A stretch of DNA of 22,151 bases from UBA7672 sp035548775 (GCA_035548775.1 DASZSI010000004.1:1-22151); one strand, 5' to 3'; shown: positions 1 through 8,027, numbered from the stretch's first letter. Made by a program: numbers and translations. Notes: generated from the sequence alone by a model not told the origin.

Positions 1-460
1 TGGAGGGCTGGGGACGCGGGATGGCCCCGCTGGTGTGGCGCACCGTCCTGCGACGGCTACCGGTAGTGGAAGAAGGAAAGCGGCATCCCGCATCCCCGCG
101 AGCGTTATTCGCCAGCCCAGAGCAGGGACCTCTTCGATCCCCTGACATGGTCGCCGGCGGCGGTAAGAGCCGGAGGCGTTCCCCTCCGGTCCTCTGTGCT
201 GTCATTCACCCGGATCGGATGAACCCAGAAACGACTCCTGGCGCTTGGCTGTGTTTGCAGCTTTCCCCAGGACTTACCCGCTCGCTCGCATCGCCCCCGC
301 GCCGTTGAACATCGCGACTGCCCTCCTAAGCGGAGGCGATGGGGGAAGTCTCTCATGGGGGCGGAGGTGGGGGATAAAGCAGGTCAAAAAAATCGCTACG
401 GCGTTGAGATCGCTGGAGTCGATGTGCGGGAAATATGCGGGGTTGCGAACCAGCCACCGG
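1..460. other. Gene-free, hairpin-rich stretch of unknown identity
   Basis: No open frame here looks like a protein: several frames are open on both strands, all are basic and low-complexity, and none has a recognisable motif. The sequence instead contains many short inverted repeats: 16-23 with 84-91 (8 bp) enclosing 43-47/52-56; 170-176/183-189 (7 bp perfect, loop of 6); 236-241/267-272 enclosing 248-251/258-261; and 322-326/332-336 within 316-319/347-350. This could be a structured RNA, the noncoding end of a mobile element (an IS end or group II intron fragment) whose protein lies left of the window, or chance pairing in GC-rich DNA. I do not recognise tmRNA, RNase P RNA, SRP RNA or a known riboswitch core. 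Confidence 0.35.
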
Positions 461-466
461 CGCTTT

Positions 467-610
467 CCTCCTCCAGCCGAAGGCTTGGGGGAGGTGGATC
501 GGCGCGAAGCGTCGAGACGGTGGGGGCAGCAACAGGCGTCAGCGGCTGCCCCCTCCGTCTCGCGACGAAGACGTCGCGATCCACCTCCCCCGACCTTCGG
601 TCGAGGGAGG
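467..610. repeat. REP-like palindromic element able to form a cruciform
   Basis: A perfect 15-bp inverted repeat (487-501 with 577-591) encloses a second inverted repeat of 17 bp with one mismatch (514-530 with 545-561). Small hairpins sit in both junctions (503-511 and 562-577), giving a four-way shape. Two outer hairpins with GAA/TTC loops (467-494 and 584-610) share bases with the outer stem, so the element has two mutually exclusive folds. Intergenic palindromes of this general look are common in alphaproteobacterial genomes. It begins about 10 bp past the hslU stop, so it could act as an mRNA 3' end or terminator for hslU. There is no second copy in this window. Confidence 0.75.
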
Positions 611-620
611 AAAAGAACCG

Positions 621-1928
621 CTACAGGATGTACTTCGACAGGTCCTTGTCGCCGGCCATGGCGCCGACTTTCTCGCGGACATAGGCGCCGGTGACTTCGA
701 AGGCCTGGCCGGTCTTGTCGGATGCGGTGAAGCTGATCTCGTCGAGCACGCGTTCGAGCACGGTGTGGAGGCGCCGGGCGCCGATGTTCTCGACGCTTTC
801 GTTCACCTGCACCGCGATGTCGGCGATGGCGCCGACCGCATCGGGCGCGAACGAGAGTTCGACCCCCTCGGTCTTCATCAGCGCGGTATACTGCGTGATG
901 AGGTTGGCTTCCGGCTCGGTGAGGATGCGCCGGAAATCGTCGCGCGAAAGGGCTTTCAGTTCGACACGGATCGGCAGCCTGCCCTGCAGTTCCGGCAACA
1001 GGTCGGAGGGCTTGGCGACGTGAAAGGCGCCGGACGCGATGAAGAGGATGTAGTCGGTCTTCACCGGGCCATGCTTGGTGGCGACGGTGGTGCCTTCGAT
1101 CAGCGGCAGCAGGTCGCGCTGCACGCCCTCGCGGCTGATGTCGGCGCCCTGGCGCTCGGAGCGAGATGCGATCTTGTCGATTTCGTCGATGAAGACGATG
1201 CCGTCTTCTTCCGTGACGCGCAGCGCCTCGCGCGTGACGGCTTCGGAATCGAGCAGCTTGTCCGATTCTTCGGTGATCAGCGGCTGGTGCGCTTCCTTCA
1301 CGGTCGTGCGCACGCGTTTTGTTCGTCCCCCAAAGCTCTTCGAGAGAAGATCCGAAAGGTTGACCATGCCGACGCTGGCGCCGGGCTGGCCGGGGATCTC
1401 CATGCCGCCGAAGGGCGAGGAGGTGTCGGCAAAGTCGATGTCGACTTCCTTGTCGTCGAGCTCGCCCTTGCGCAGCTTGGCGCGGAAGCTTTCGCGCGTC
1501 GAAGGCTGGGCGGTGGCGCCCACCAGCGCGTTGAGCACGCGTTCCTCCGCGGCGGCTTCGGCCTTGGCGAGCACATCCTTGCGCCGGCGCTCGCGCACCT
1601 GGGCGATCGCGATCTCGACCAGGTCGCGCACGATCTGTTCGACATCGCGGCCGACATAGCCGACTTCGGTGAACTTGGTGGCCTCGACCTTGAGGAAGGG
1701 CGCTTTCGCCAGCCGGGCCAAGCGGCGCGAGATCTCGGTCTTGCCGACGCCGGTGGGGCCGATCATCAGGATGTTCTTCGGCGTCACTTCCTCGCGCAGC
1801 GCCTCCGGCAGCTGCTTGCGGCGCCAGCGGTTGCGCAGGGCGAGCGCCACCGCCCGCTTGGCGTCGGGCTGGCCGACGATGAAGCGGTCAAGCTCGGAAA
1901 CGATTTCGCGGGGTGTGAACTCTGACAT
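621..1928 (-). CDS. hslU: HslU, ATPase/unfoldase subunit of the HslUV protease
   Basis: This AAA+ ATPase unfolds substrates and feeds them to the HslV peptidase in the cytoplasm, mainly during heat or folding stress. The 435-aa length is normal for the family. Visible motifs are the Walker A GPTGVGKT (57-64), the pore loop GYVG (90-93), the Walker B IVFIDEID (244-251), sensor 1 around ASGAFH (298-303), the arginine finger in GRLP (316-319), the sensor 2 region GARRL (383-387), and the C-terminal tail ending SKYIL that docks into HslV. The I domain lies at roughly 110-230. It is the last gene of a minus-strand group after hslV and a membrane-protein gene, 57 bp downstream of the latter. A short AGG lies just upstream of the ATG. 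Confidence 0.97.
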   Translation of the reverse strand: MSEFTPREIVSELDRFIVGQPDAKRAVALALRNRWRRKQLPEALREEVTPKNILMIGPTGVGKTEISRRLARLAKAPFLKVEATKFTEVGYVGRDVEQIVRDLVEIAIAQVRERRRKDVLAKAEAAAEERVLNALVGATAQPSTRESFRAKLRKGELDDKEVDIDFADTSSPFGGMEIPGQPGASVGMVNLSDLLSKSFGGRTKRVRTTVKEAHQPLITEESDKLLDSEAVTREALRVTEEDGIVFIDEIDKIASRSERQGADISREGVQRDLLPLIEGTTVATKHGPVKTDYILFIASGAFHVAKPSDLLPELQGRLPIRVELKALSRDDFRRILTEPEANLITQYTALMKTEGVELSFAPDAVGAIADIAVQVNESVENIGARRLHTVLERVLDEISFTASDKTGQAFEVTGAYVREKVGAMAGDKDLSKYIL

Positions 1929-1985
1929 GGCGACCTAAGCTAGGAAGACGTGATCGCCTTCGCTAGCTCAGGCATGCCTTGCACC

Positions 1986-3128
1986 TCAAGCCGGTTCGGG
2001 CGGGAAGATGCGTCCGGTGACGCCCGCGGACGGGATCAGCTTCAGGAGCGCCCGCCGCGCCGTGCGCCAGCCGCCGCCAAGGAGGACAATGGCGCCCCCG
2101 ACGATCAGGGCGGTCAGCATCAGCGTGTTGACCCCTCCCCCGCCGACACGGTCGACCAGGACCCACAGGGCGGTCGCGAAGGAAAGAAGGCCCGACACGA
2201 TCAGCGCCCGGCGGTTGAGGCCCAGCGACAGGACCGCGAAGGCAAGCAGCACGACCAGCATGGCGGTTGCGTCCTGCATGCTCGCCGGCGCAAAGCCGGA
2301 GCCAAGGATCAGGCCGCGCACGCCCAGGATGATCTGGGGCGCCGCCGCCATGTGGAGCCAGAAGGCATGGTCCGCCGTGCGGGTGGAGCGCTGGGGATCG
2401 CGCATGTCGAAGGCGATCGCGCAGATGAGGGTCGCAACGCCCGCGCCGAGCATCACCGCGCCCGAGAAGATCTGGTCCAGGCCCAGGCTGTTGCCGACCA
2501 GCGTGTAGAACAAGCCGGCCGCCGAGAGGGCGAGAAGGAAAAGCGAGAAAGGCAGGCGGAAGCGCCAGAAGATCGCGCCCGCCGCGACAGCCGCCGCGCC
2601 GAAGCCGCCATAGCTGATGCTGGAGATGTAGTTGCCGACATTGCCCGAGATGCGGTTCACGTCATCCACGTTGGTCGGCACCAGGAGCGCCGTCATGAAG
2701 ACGGCGGACGCCGCGACGATGGCGAGCGACAGCGCCATAGAGGGCAGCAGCAGGCGTCGCTTGCCGCAGAAATATTCGGCCAGCAACCAGGCGCCCACGA
2801 TCACGGGGATCGGGGTCACGACCATCGCCAGCTTGACCGTGTTGATGGCGGACTGGCTGGGGACGCTGTCGACGCCGCGCGTGATCGCTTCGACGCCGAA
2901 GATGTTCCAGGCCGCGATCCCCGACAGGAAGGCGAGACCCGTCATCAGCACGGCGATGCCGATGGTGAGAAAGACGTCGTTGAAATTGGAGAGGAAGCGG
3001 AGATTTTCCGGATCGAGCATGCGATCCGGATCGTTGCGCGCCTTCAGAAATCCTTCGAAGCGTTTTGCCGCCTCGTCGCTGATTGCGCCCGCCTCCACGG
3101 CGGCGCGAATATCGCTCTTGTCAAACAT
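1986..3128 (-). CDS. Polytopic inner-membrane protein of unknown function between hslV and hslU
   Basis: The 380-aa product has a soluble N-terminal segment (about 1-50, containing repeated acidic/basic stretches) followed by about ten hydrophobic segments between residues 52 and 355 and a short tail. The N-terminal part followed by serial helices resembles DUF2157-type membrane proteins, but I could not assign a family with certainty. Its ATG overlaps the hslV stop by 8 nt, which implies translational coupling, and hslU starts 57 bp after its stop. It is therefore probably cotranscribed with the HslUV protease genes. A role in membrane or heat stress is only a guess from position. Confidence 0.8.
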   Translation of the reverse strand: MFDKSDIRAAVEAGAISDEAAKRFEGFLKARNDPDRMLDPENLRFLSNFNDVFLTIGIAVLMTGLAFLSGIAAWNIFGVEAITRGVDSVPSQSAINTVKLAMVVTPIPVIVGAWLLAEYFCGKRRLLLPSMALSLAIVAASAVFMTALLVPTNVDDVNRISGNVGNYISSISYGGFGAAAVAAGAIFWRFRLPFSLFLLALSAAGLFYTLVGNSLGLDQIFSGAVMLGAGVATLICAIAFDMRDPQRSTRTADHAFWLHMAAAPQIILGVRGLILGSGFAPASMQDATAMLVVLLAFAVLSLGLNRRALIVSGLLSFATALWVLVDRVGGGGVNTLMLTALIVGGAIVLLGGGWRTARRALLKLIPSAGVTGRIFPPEPA

Positions 3129-3666
3129 CGAGGGTCTCCACGACGAAATTCGAGTTGGTGAAGACGCAGATTTCGGCGGCGATCTTCATCGCCTTGCGCG
3201 CGATCGTTTCTGCGTCGGCTTCGTACTCGTACAAGGCGCGGGCGGCCGAGAGGGCGTAGTTGCCGCCCGAGCCGATAGCCGCGATGGGATGCTCCGGCTC
3301 GAGCACATCGCCCCTGCCCGTCACGACGAGCAGCGAGGTGGCGTCGCCCACGATGATGAGGGCTTCGAGGTTGCGGAGATACTTGTCGGTCCGCCAATCC
3401 TTCGCGAGTTCGACGGCGGCGCGTTGAAGGTTGCCGGGAAAACGTTCGAGCTTTTGCTCAAGCCGCTCAAAGAGGGTGAAGGCGTCGGCGGTCGCTCCCG
3501 CGAAGCCCGCGATGATCTCGCCCTTGGCGCCGATGCGGCGGACCTTGCGGGCGTTGCCCTTCATGACGGTCTCGCCCATCGAGACCTGGCCGTCCCCGAT
3601 CAGCACCAGCTTCCCGCCTTTCTTGACGGCGAGAATGGTCGTCGAATGCCAGTCGGCCGATGTCAT
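3121..3666 (-). CDS. hslV: HslV, threonine peptidase subunit of HslUV
   Basis: HslV forms the double-hexamer proteolytic core that works with HslU. Starting at 3666 gives 181 aa beginning MTSADWHSTTIL. The family catalytic nucleophile is the first Thr of TTI, here residue 9, so eight residues must be removed. The GDGQ motif, the VMKGNARKVRR block, GFAG, the AVELAKDWRTD block and the IGSGG loop are all present. The frame is open for 37 more codons upstream, but that part lacks family similarity and crosses the promoter-like AT-rich DNA, so 3666 is preferred. A GGACAGGA stretch upstream may serve as ribosome binding site. The stop overlaps the next gene by 8 nt. Confidence 0.96.
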   Translation of the reverse strand: MTSADWHSTTILAVKKGGKLVLIGDGQVSMGETVMKGNARKVRRIGAKGEIIAGFAGATADAFTLFERLEQKLERFPGNLQRAAVELAKDWRTDKYLRNLEALIIVGDATSLLVVTGRGDVLEPEHPIAAIGSGGNYALSAARALYEYEADAETIARKAMKIAAEICVFTNSNFVVETLDV

Positions 3667-3702
3667 GCGCAGTCCTGTCCTGACCAAACGCCAGCCTACT
3701 CC

Positions 3703-3726
3703 CAAAGGCCTAGTTTGGGCAACAAG
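3703..3726 (-). promoter_or_regulatory. Possible heat-shock-type promoter of hslV
   Basis: The 137 bp between the GGDEF-EAL gene and hslV are noticeably AT-rich against the surroundings. On the minus strand a CTTG (3723-3726) is followed after 14 nt by CCTTTG (3703-3708), about 37 bp before the hslV ATG. The spacing suits a sigma-32 promoter, but the -10 match is weak. Heat-shock control would suit hslVU; the call rests on a weak match. Confidence 0.25.
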
Positions 3727-3803
3727 ATTTATCGAAAAACGATATGGTGCAGCCTGGCAAAGAAGCCCGTCTTCCACCTATTCCGTTGTTTTTGTTATAG
3801 TAT

Positions 3804-5876
3804 CTAGGCCGCGAACTTGTCGGCGGGGCGGGGGCGCCAGGAGCGGACGAACATGTCGAACTCCTCGGCCGGCAGCGGGGGGGAGTAGTAATAACCCTGA
3901 CCGATCGTGCACGCGCGGCGGAGGAGGAAGTCAGCCTGCTCGCGGGTCTCGACGCCTTCGGCGACGGTTTCCTGGCCCAGCGCCTCGGCCATGGCGAGAA
4001 TCATTTCGACGATCGCCGGCGCATGCGGATCAGTTGAAAGCGCGCGGACGAATTGCTGGTCGATCTTGAAGACATCGAAAGGCAGGCGCGTGATCGAGGC
4101 GAAGTTGGAATGGCCGGTGCCGAAATCATCGATCGCCAGCCGCACGCCGCGATTGCGAAGGGGCCACATGGTGCGCGCGACGCGCTCGGGATCGGCGACG
4201 GCCGCTGACTCGGTGATCTCCAGCTCCAGGAGATCCGGCGACAGGCCTGAATCGTCGAGCGCCTGGTAGACCGTCTTGATGAAGTCGGGATCCTCGAACT
4301 GGTGCGGCGAGACGTTGACCGCAACCGAGGAGACGATGCCCTTCTTGTTCCAGCCGGCGGCGGCGAAGCACGCGTCGCGCATGACGCTGTGGCCGAGTTT
4401 GGAGATGAGGCCCAGTTCCTCCGCCATCGGCACGAAGACGCCGGGGGAAACCACGCTGCCGTCGGGCCGGCGCCAGCGGGCCAGCGCCTCGGCGCCGACC
4501 AGCTCGCCGGTTTCGAGCTTCACCTTGGGCTGGAACACGGCGACAAATTCGCCGCGCTCGAGGCCTTCGCGCAGCTCGGCTTCGAGCTTCTGCTGCGCCT
4601 TGGCCCGATCAAGCAGACGCTGGTCGAAGAAGGCGCGGCGAGAGGTAAGTTGGCGCTTGGCTTCCTTGAGGGCGATTTCGGCCTGTTTCAGGAGGTCGCT
4701 AGCGGTAGCTGCATCCTCCGGCGCGGCCGCGGCCCCGAAGCGGGCCGAGATGCGGATATGCGTGTCGTCGAAGGTGATCGGCTCCGCCACCAGCTGTTCA
4801 GCCGCTGCGAGGAAACCCTTGAAACCGGCCTGGTCCATGCCGGGCGCGATGATGCCGAACTGGTCGGCGCCGATGCGTCCGATGAAGAGTTGCAGGCCGG
4901 ACTGGCCGGCGGATTGGGAGGCGCAGGCGCGCAGGCGCTCGGCTACAGTCGCAAGCAACCCGTCCGCGACGCGCGGCCCGTGGTCGACATTGACCTTCCT
5001 GAACCCGTCGAGATCGCAGATGCCGAAATGAACCAGCTGCCCCTGCCCCCGGTCGACCAGCGCTTCGAGCTTCGACAGCAGGCGCAGGCGGTTGGGCAGG
5101 CGCGTCACGGGATCGGTATAGGCCAGCGCGAGCGCACGCTTCATCGCCGCTTCCGACCGGTCGTGCACCTCATCGATCGCCGCAAGCAGCGGCTTCAGCA
5201 CCCTGTCGTCCGAGGAGTCAGCCAGCTTGGACTTGTCCTTGGGATCGCGCTTGCGGATACGCCGTTCGAGTTCGGTAACCGGAGACAAGGCGCGGCGGGC
5301 GAGCGGGAACAGGAAGAATGCGAACACCGTCAGCACCAGAGCGAACACCAGCGCACAGTAGGCCAGCACCTGGAACCAGATTCCGATCAGGCCCTGCGGC
5401 TCCATCGAGATCATGGCGAAGCCGATGGTCTCTGACTTGTCCCGGATGGGATAGATGCCGATGCGGGCTTCGCCGCGCGTGAACGAGGCCTCGCGCTTGG
5501 GGATGCCGGCGGGGGTCAATGCATGAGCCACGTCGGCGCCGCGCTTGTTGGCCGCCCAGATGCGGCCGTCGGGATGCAGGATCGCCGCGCCGCCGCCGGG
5601 CAGCGGATTGCCCATGCGCTCGACCATCTTTTCGAGATCGGCGCCGGTATCTGAGACTATGTCGTCACCGGCCAGAAGGGCCAGCTGTTCGGCGCTGGCG
5701 TGGGCCTGGTTCAGCCGCGCGGCGTCGAACTGGTGGCGCAGGAGGCCGGGCGTCACCACCCACTGGACGATGGTCGCCGCGACTGCCGTGCCGCAGGCGA
5801 TCAGGGCGACGCGGCCGGCAAGCCCCAAGCGCCGGCGCTTCCGGTTTTCCGTCGTTTTGGGCGGCTTGGCCGGCAT
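3804..5876 (-). CDS. Membrane-anchored GGDEF-EAL protein, probable c-di-GMP phosphodiesterase
   Basis: The 690-aa protein has a basic N-terminus, TM1 (about 21-43), a periplasmic sensor region (44-165), TM2 (167-192), a HAMP-like linker, a GGDEF domain (about 250-415) and an EAL domain (about 430-685). The GGDEF signature is degenerate: GADQF at 336-340, so cyclase activity is unlikely. The EAL domain keeps the expected residues: EAL (463-465), N521 in NVSP, E553 in LEITES, the DDFGTG loop (583-588), K604 and D606, E637 and E640 in ETVAEGVET, and Q660 before GYYYSPP. This predicts hydrolysis of c-di-GMP, with the GGDEF part as a possible GTP-binding regulatory module. It is transcribed divergently from hisB and is separated from hslV by 137 bp. 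Confidence 0.93.
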   Translation of the reverse strand: MPAKPPKTTENRKRRRLGLAGRVALIACGTAVAATIVQWVVTPGLLRHQFDAARLNQAHASAEQLALLAGDDIVSDTGADLEKMVERMGNPLPGGGAAILHPDGRIWAANKRGADVAHALTPAGIPKREASFTRGEARIGIYPIRDKSETIGFAMISMEPQGLIGIWFQVLAYCALVFALVLTVFAFFLFPLARRALSPVTELERRIRKRDPKDKSKLADSSDDRVLKPLLAAIDEVHDRSEAAMKRALALAYTDPVTRLPNRLRLLSKLEALVDRGQGQLVHFGICDLDGFRKVNVDHGPRVADGLLATVAERLRACASQSAGQSGLQLFIGRIGADQFGIIAPGMDQAGFKGFLAAAEQLVAEPITFDDTHIRISARFGAAAAPEDAATASDLLKQAEIALKEAKRQLTSRRAFFDQRLLDRAKAQQKLEAELREGLERGEFVAVFQPKVKLETGELVGAEALARWRRPDGSVVSPGVFVPMAEELGLISKLGHSVMRDACFAAAGWNKKGIVSSVAVNVSPHQFEDPDFIKTVYQALDDSGLSPDLLELEITESAAVADPERVARTMWPLRNRGVRLAIDDFGTGHSNFASITRLPFDVFKIDQQFVRALSTDPHAPAIVEMILAMAEALGQETVAEGVETREQADFLLRRACTIGQGYYYSPPLPAEEFDMFVRSWRPRPADKFAA

Positions 5877-6001
5877 TTCGGCTGTTTCCCGGTGGCGTTC
5901 GGCAGTCCGAGAGCCTAAATGCTGCCGCGCATTCAGGATTCCTCGACTGTTGTCAGGCTAGGGTCGGGATGCGAACGCGCAGTTAACGGCGGATGCCCCG
6001 G
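5877..6001. promoter_or_regulatory. Divergent intergenic region between the GGDEF-EAL gene and hisB
   Basis: These 125 bp must contain both start regions. I see no convincing -35/-10 pair for either gene. A short inverted repeat AATGC-N6-GCATT (5918-5922 and 5929-5933) could be a protein binding site. A GGCGGA at 5988-5993 is spaced properly for the hisB ATG at 6002. Confidence 0.4.
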
Positions 6002-6601
6002 ATGGCCGAGAAAGCACGCAAGGCGGAGATTGTCCGCGAGACCAAGGAGACCAGGATCAAGGTCTCCGTCGATGTCGACGGCTCTGGAAAGTCGACGGTT
6101 TCGACCGGCGTCGGCTTTTTCGATCACATGCTGGAAAGCTTCGCCAAACACTCCGCCATGGACATTAACGTGGAGGCCAAGGGCGACCTGCACATCGACC
6201 AGCATCATACGATGGAGGACGTCGGCATCGTGCTGGGCCAGGCCTTTAAGGAAGCGGTGGGCGGATATTCCGGCGTAATCCGGTTCGCCCACGCCTATAT
6301 CCCGATGGACGAGACGCTGGTGCGCGCGTCGATCGACCTGTGCAACCGGCCCTACCTGGTCTGGAAGGTGAAGTTCGGACGCGACAAGGTGGGCGCGGTC
6401 GACACCGAGCTGTTCAAGGAATTCTTCCACGCCTTCGCGATGAACTCCGGCGCGTGCGTGCACCTCGAACTGCTCTATGGCGAGAACTCGCACCATATCG
6501 CCGAAGCCAGCTTCAAGGCGCTGGCAAGGTCGCTGCGAACCGCGGCGATGATCGACCCGCGTCTCAAGGGCCAGGTCGCCTCGACCAAGGGCTCGCTCTA
6601 G
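6002..6601 (+). CDS. hisB: HisB, imidazoleglycerol-phosphate dehydratase
   Basis: HisB converts imidazole glycerol phosphate to imidazole acetol phosphate in histidine synthesis, using a di-manganese site. The 199-aa protein is the monofunctional form with no phosphatase domain. Metal-site motifs visible are FDHM (40-43), HHTMED (68-73), FAHAYIPMDE (95-104) and HHIAE (164-168). An ATG nine bases earlier (5993) is in frame; 6002 is preferred because GGCGGA is better spaced to it. The stop codon is shared base for base with the convergent methyltransferase gene through a CTAG. The next his gene, hisH, lies about 4.2 kb away, beyond four unrelated genes. Confidence 0.95.
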   Translation: MAEKARKAEIVRETKETRIKVSVDVDGSGKSTVSTGVGFFDHMLESFAKHSAMDINVEAKGDLHIDQHHTMEDVGIVLGQAFKEAVGGYSGVIRFAHAYIPMDETLVRASIDLCNRPYLVWKVKFGRDKVGAVDTELFKEFFHAFAMNSGACVHLELLYGENSHHIAEASFKALARSLRTAAMIDPRLKGQVASTKGSL

Positions 6602-7410
6602 CCGCGCCGGAGCAACTGGCGCAGGCCTGCGCCGCGTGCTGCGCCGAGATGCGACAGCGCCGCGCGAACCGGCTGCAGGTCGACCCAGGCATGACGGATG
6701 ACGGTCAAGACCTCGCCGCCGAACCATTCCTTGTATTCGAAGCTGAACGGGCCGGTGTCGATCAGCTTTGCGAACTCGGCAGGCGGCGTGCAGTATTTCC
6801 GGAAGGTCGGCGCGAAATCGCGCCGCGCCAGGAAGATCTTGTTGGCGCCGATCAGGATCGGAACCAGACGCCCCGGATTTTCCGCCATGTAGCGGTAGAA
6901 GCCTTCGCCCACACCCGGCCAGCTGGGGTTGAACACATCGTCCACCGCGATCACGCCGCCGGGCCCCAGGGCGCGATCGGCAGTCGCAAGATCCGACATG
7001 ACGATGGCTGGCCAATGGCCGCCATCGATATGGAAGAACCTGCATTGACCGGTGTCTTCGACCGTCAGGGCTTGCGAGGATTTGGCGAAGACATTCAGCT
7101 CGGCTACCTGTCCGAAGGCGCGGACATTGCCGAGGAAGATGTCCTTGTCGCCCTTGCCCGAGGCGTCGCGATTGAGATCCTGCGCCTCGAAGATGTCGCA
7201 TGCGCCAACCACCTCGCCCGCCCTCGCCATCCGCGCGAGGAGCACAGTCGACTTGCCGTGGTGGACGCCGATCTCGAACAGGTTGCCGCGGATGTCCTCA
7301 AGCTTCTGGATCTCGTCGATCGCCCCGAACAAGGAAGCGTCGATCGGGAAGAACCAGCCTTTGATATTGGCGGTGGCTTGCAGATAGTCCCTGACGTCCT
7401 GCTTTTTCAT
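6598..7410 (-). CDS. Class I SAM-dependent methyltransferase (Methyltransf_24 type)
   Basis: The 270-aa protein has a Rossmann-type SAM-binding core. Motif I is EIGVHHGKST (46-55), an acidic strand end follows at CDIFEA (71-76), then HIDGGH (127-132), and GGVIAVDDVFNP (151-162). The HIDGGH and DD(V)FNP motifs are typical of the Methyltransf_24 group, often linked to glycan or small-molecule methylation. The substrate cannot be inferred. No signal peptide is seen, so it is cytoplasmic. It ends head-on with hisB, the two stops overlapping in CTAG, and lies 86 bp downstream of the secreted-protein gene on the same strand. Confidence 0.85.
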   Translation of the reverse strand: MKKQDVRDYLQATANIKGWFFPIDASLFGAIDEIQKLEDIRGNLFEIGVHHGKSTVLLARMARAGEVVGACDIFEAQDLNRDASGKGDKDIFLGNVRAFGQVAELNVFAKSSQALTVEDTGQCRFFHIDGGHWPAIVMSDLATADRALGPGGVIAVDDVFNPSWPGVGEGFYRYMAENPGRLVPILIGANKIFLARRDFAPTFRKYCTPPAEFAKLIDTGPFSFEYKEWFGGEVLTVIRHAWVDLQPVRAALSHLGAARGAGLRQLLRRG

Positions 7411-7496
7411 GGCGAGCTTGTCCCGGCAAACGACCGTTCCGGGAACTAGGCCGATGCGGGATCAGGAGTACGTCGTTTGATCGGTCGTGAGCTGGC

Positions 7497-8027
7497 TTAC
7501 GGCCCGACGTGATAGCCGTCGGTGGGCGCAACCCAGATCATGTGCTGGTCGCCATTGGGCTGGGGAGCGCCGTCGATCTCGCCCCTGGCGATGAAGCCGT
7601 CGCCGTCAGGAACATAGGTTACGCAGACCTCGTGGCCGATCATGTCCTTGTAGACGGCGTTCAGCTGGTCATGCAGCGAGGCCCCCTGCTCGGCCGAGGC
7701 GGGGGCCGCATCGACACTGAACAGCGCCTGGTCGAGATCCTTCTGGCGGATGGTCCCGCAGGTCTTGCCATCCTTCACCGTGACCGGGGCGACGATGTGG
7801 ACCGTGATCATGGGATTGGCCTGGACCAGGATGGTGGCCGGGTTGCTGAAACCGCCGTCCTTGGCCGCGCTGAAGCCGGAGATCGACCGGCACGTCTTTT
7901 TCTCGAGATTGGGCTGGTAGCATTGCACCTTGCCGGACTCGGCTTGCGAGATCGGCGCCGGAAAGGTGAAGGCGAAGGCCGGCAGGACGAGGACGAACGG
8001 CAGGGCGATGATGACGGTCCGGATCAT
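7497..8027 (-). CDS. Small secreted protein with four cysteines, function unknown
   Basis: Starting at the ATG at 8027 gives 176 aa beginning MIRT, with a hydrophobic signal sequence (about 4-19) and a probable signal peptidase I site after AFA (17-19). The mature part has four Cys (36, 46, 90, 135), which could form two disulfides in the periplasm. An in-frame ATG 36 nt upstream (8063) would put a non-signal segment first, so it is disfavoured. I do not recognise the family. It is divergent from the Baeyer-Villiger monooxygenase gene, with about 140 bp between starts. Confidence 0.7.
   Translation of the reverse strand: MIRTVIIALPFVLVLPAFAFTFPAPISQAESGKVQCYQPNLEKKTCRSISGFSAAKDGGFSNPATILVQANPMITVHIVAPVTVKDGKTCGTIRQKDLDQALFSVDAAPASAEQGASLHDQLNAVYKDMIGHEVCVTYVPDGDGFIARGEIDGAPQPNGDQHMIWVAPTDGYHVGP

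Noticed and set aside
1..694. Short overlapping frames at the left edge as genes
   Set aside because: Several frames are open on both strands across stems and the repeat element, with no ribosome binding site or motif.
435..1925. Plus-strand open frame of 496 codons opposite hslU
   Set aside because: It mirrors the hslU coding strand in a GC-rich genome and has no family motif, while hslU is unambiguous.
3667..3777. 37-codon N-terminal extension of hslV
   Set aside because: It crosses the AT-rich leader and lacks family similarity; processing to the catalytic Thr fits the 3666 start.
4302..5435. Plus-strand open frame opposite the GGDEF-EAL gene
   Set aside because: Shadow frame; the minus strand has clear GGDEF and EAL domains.
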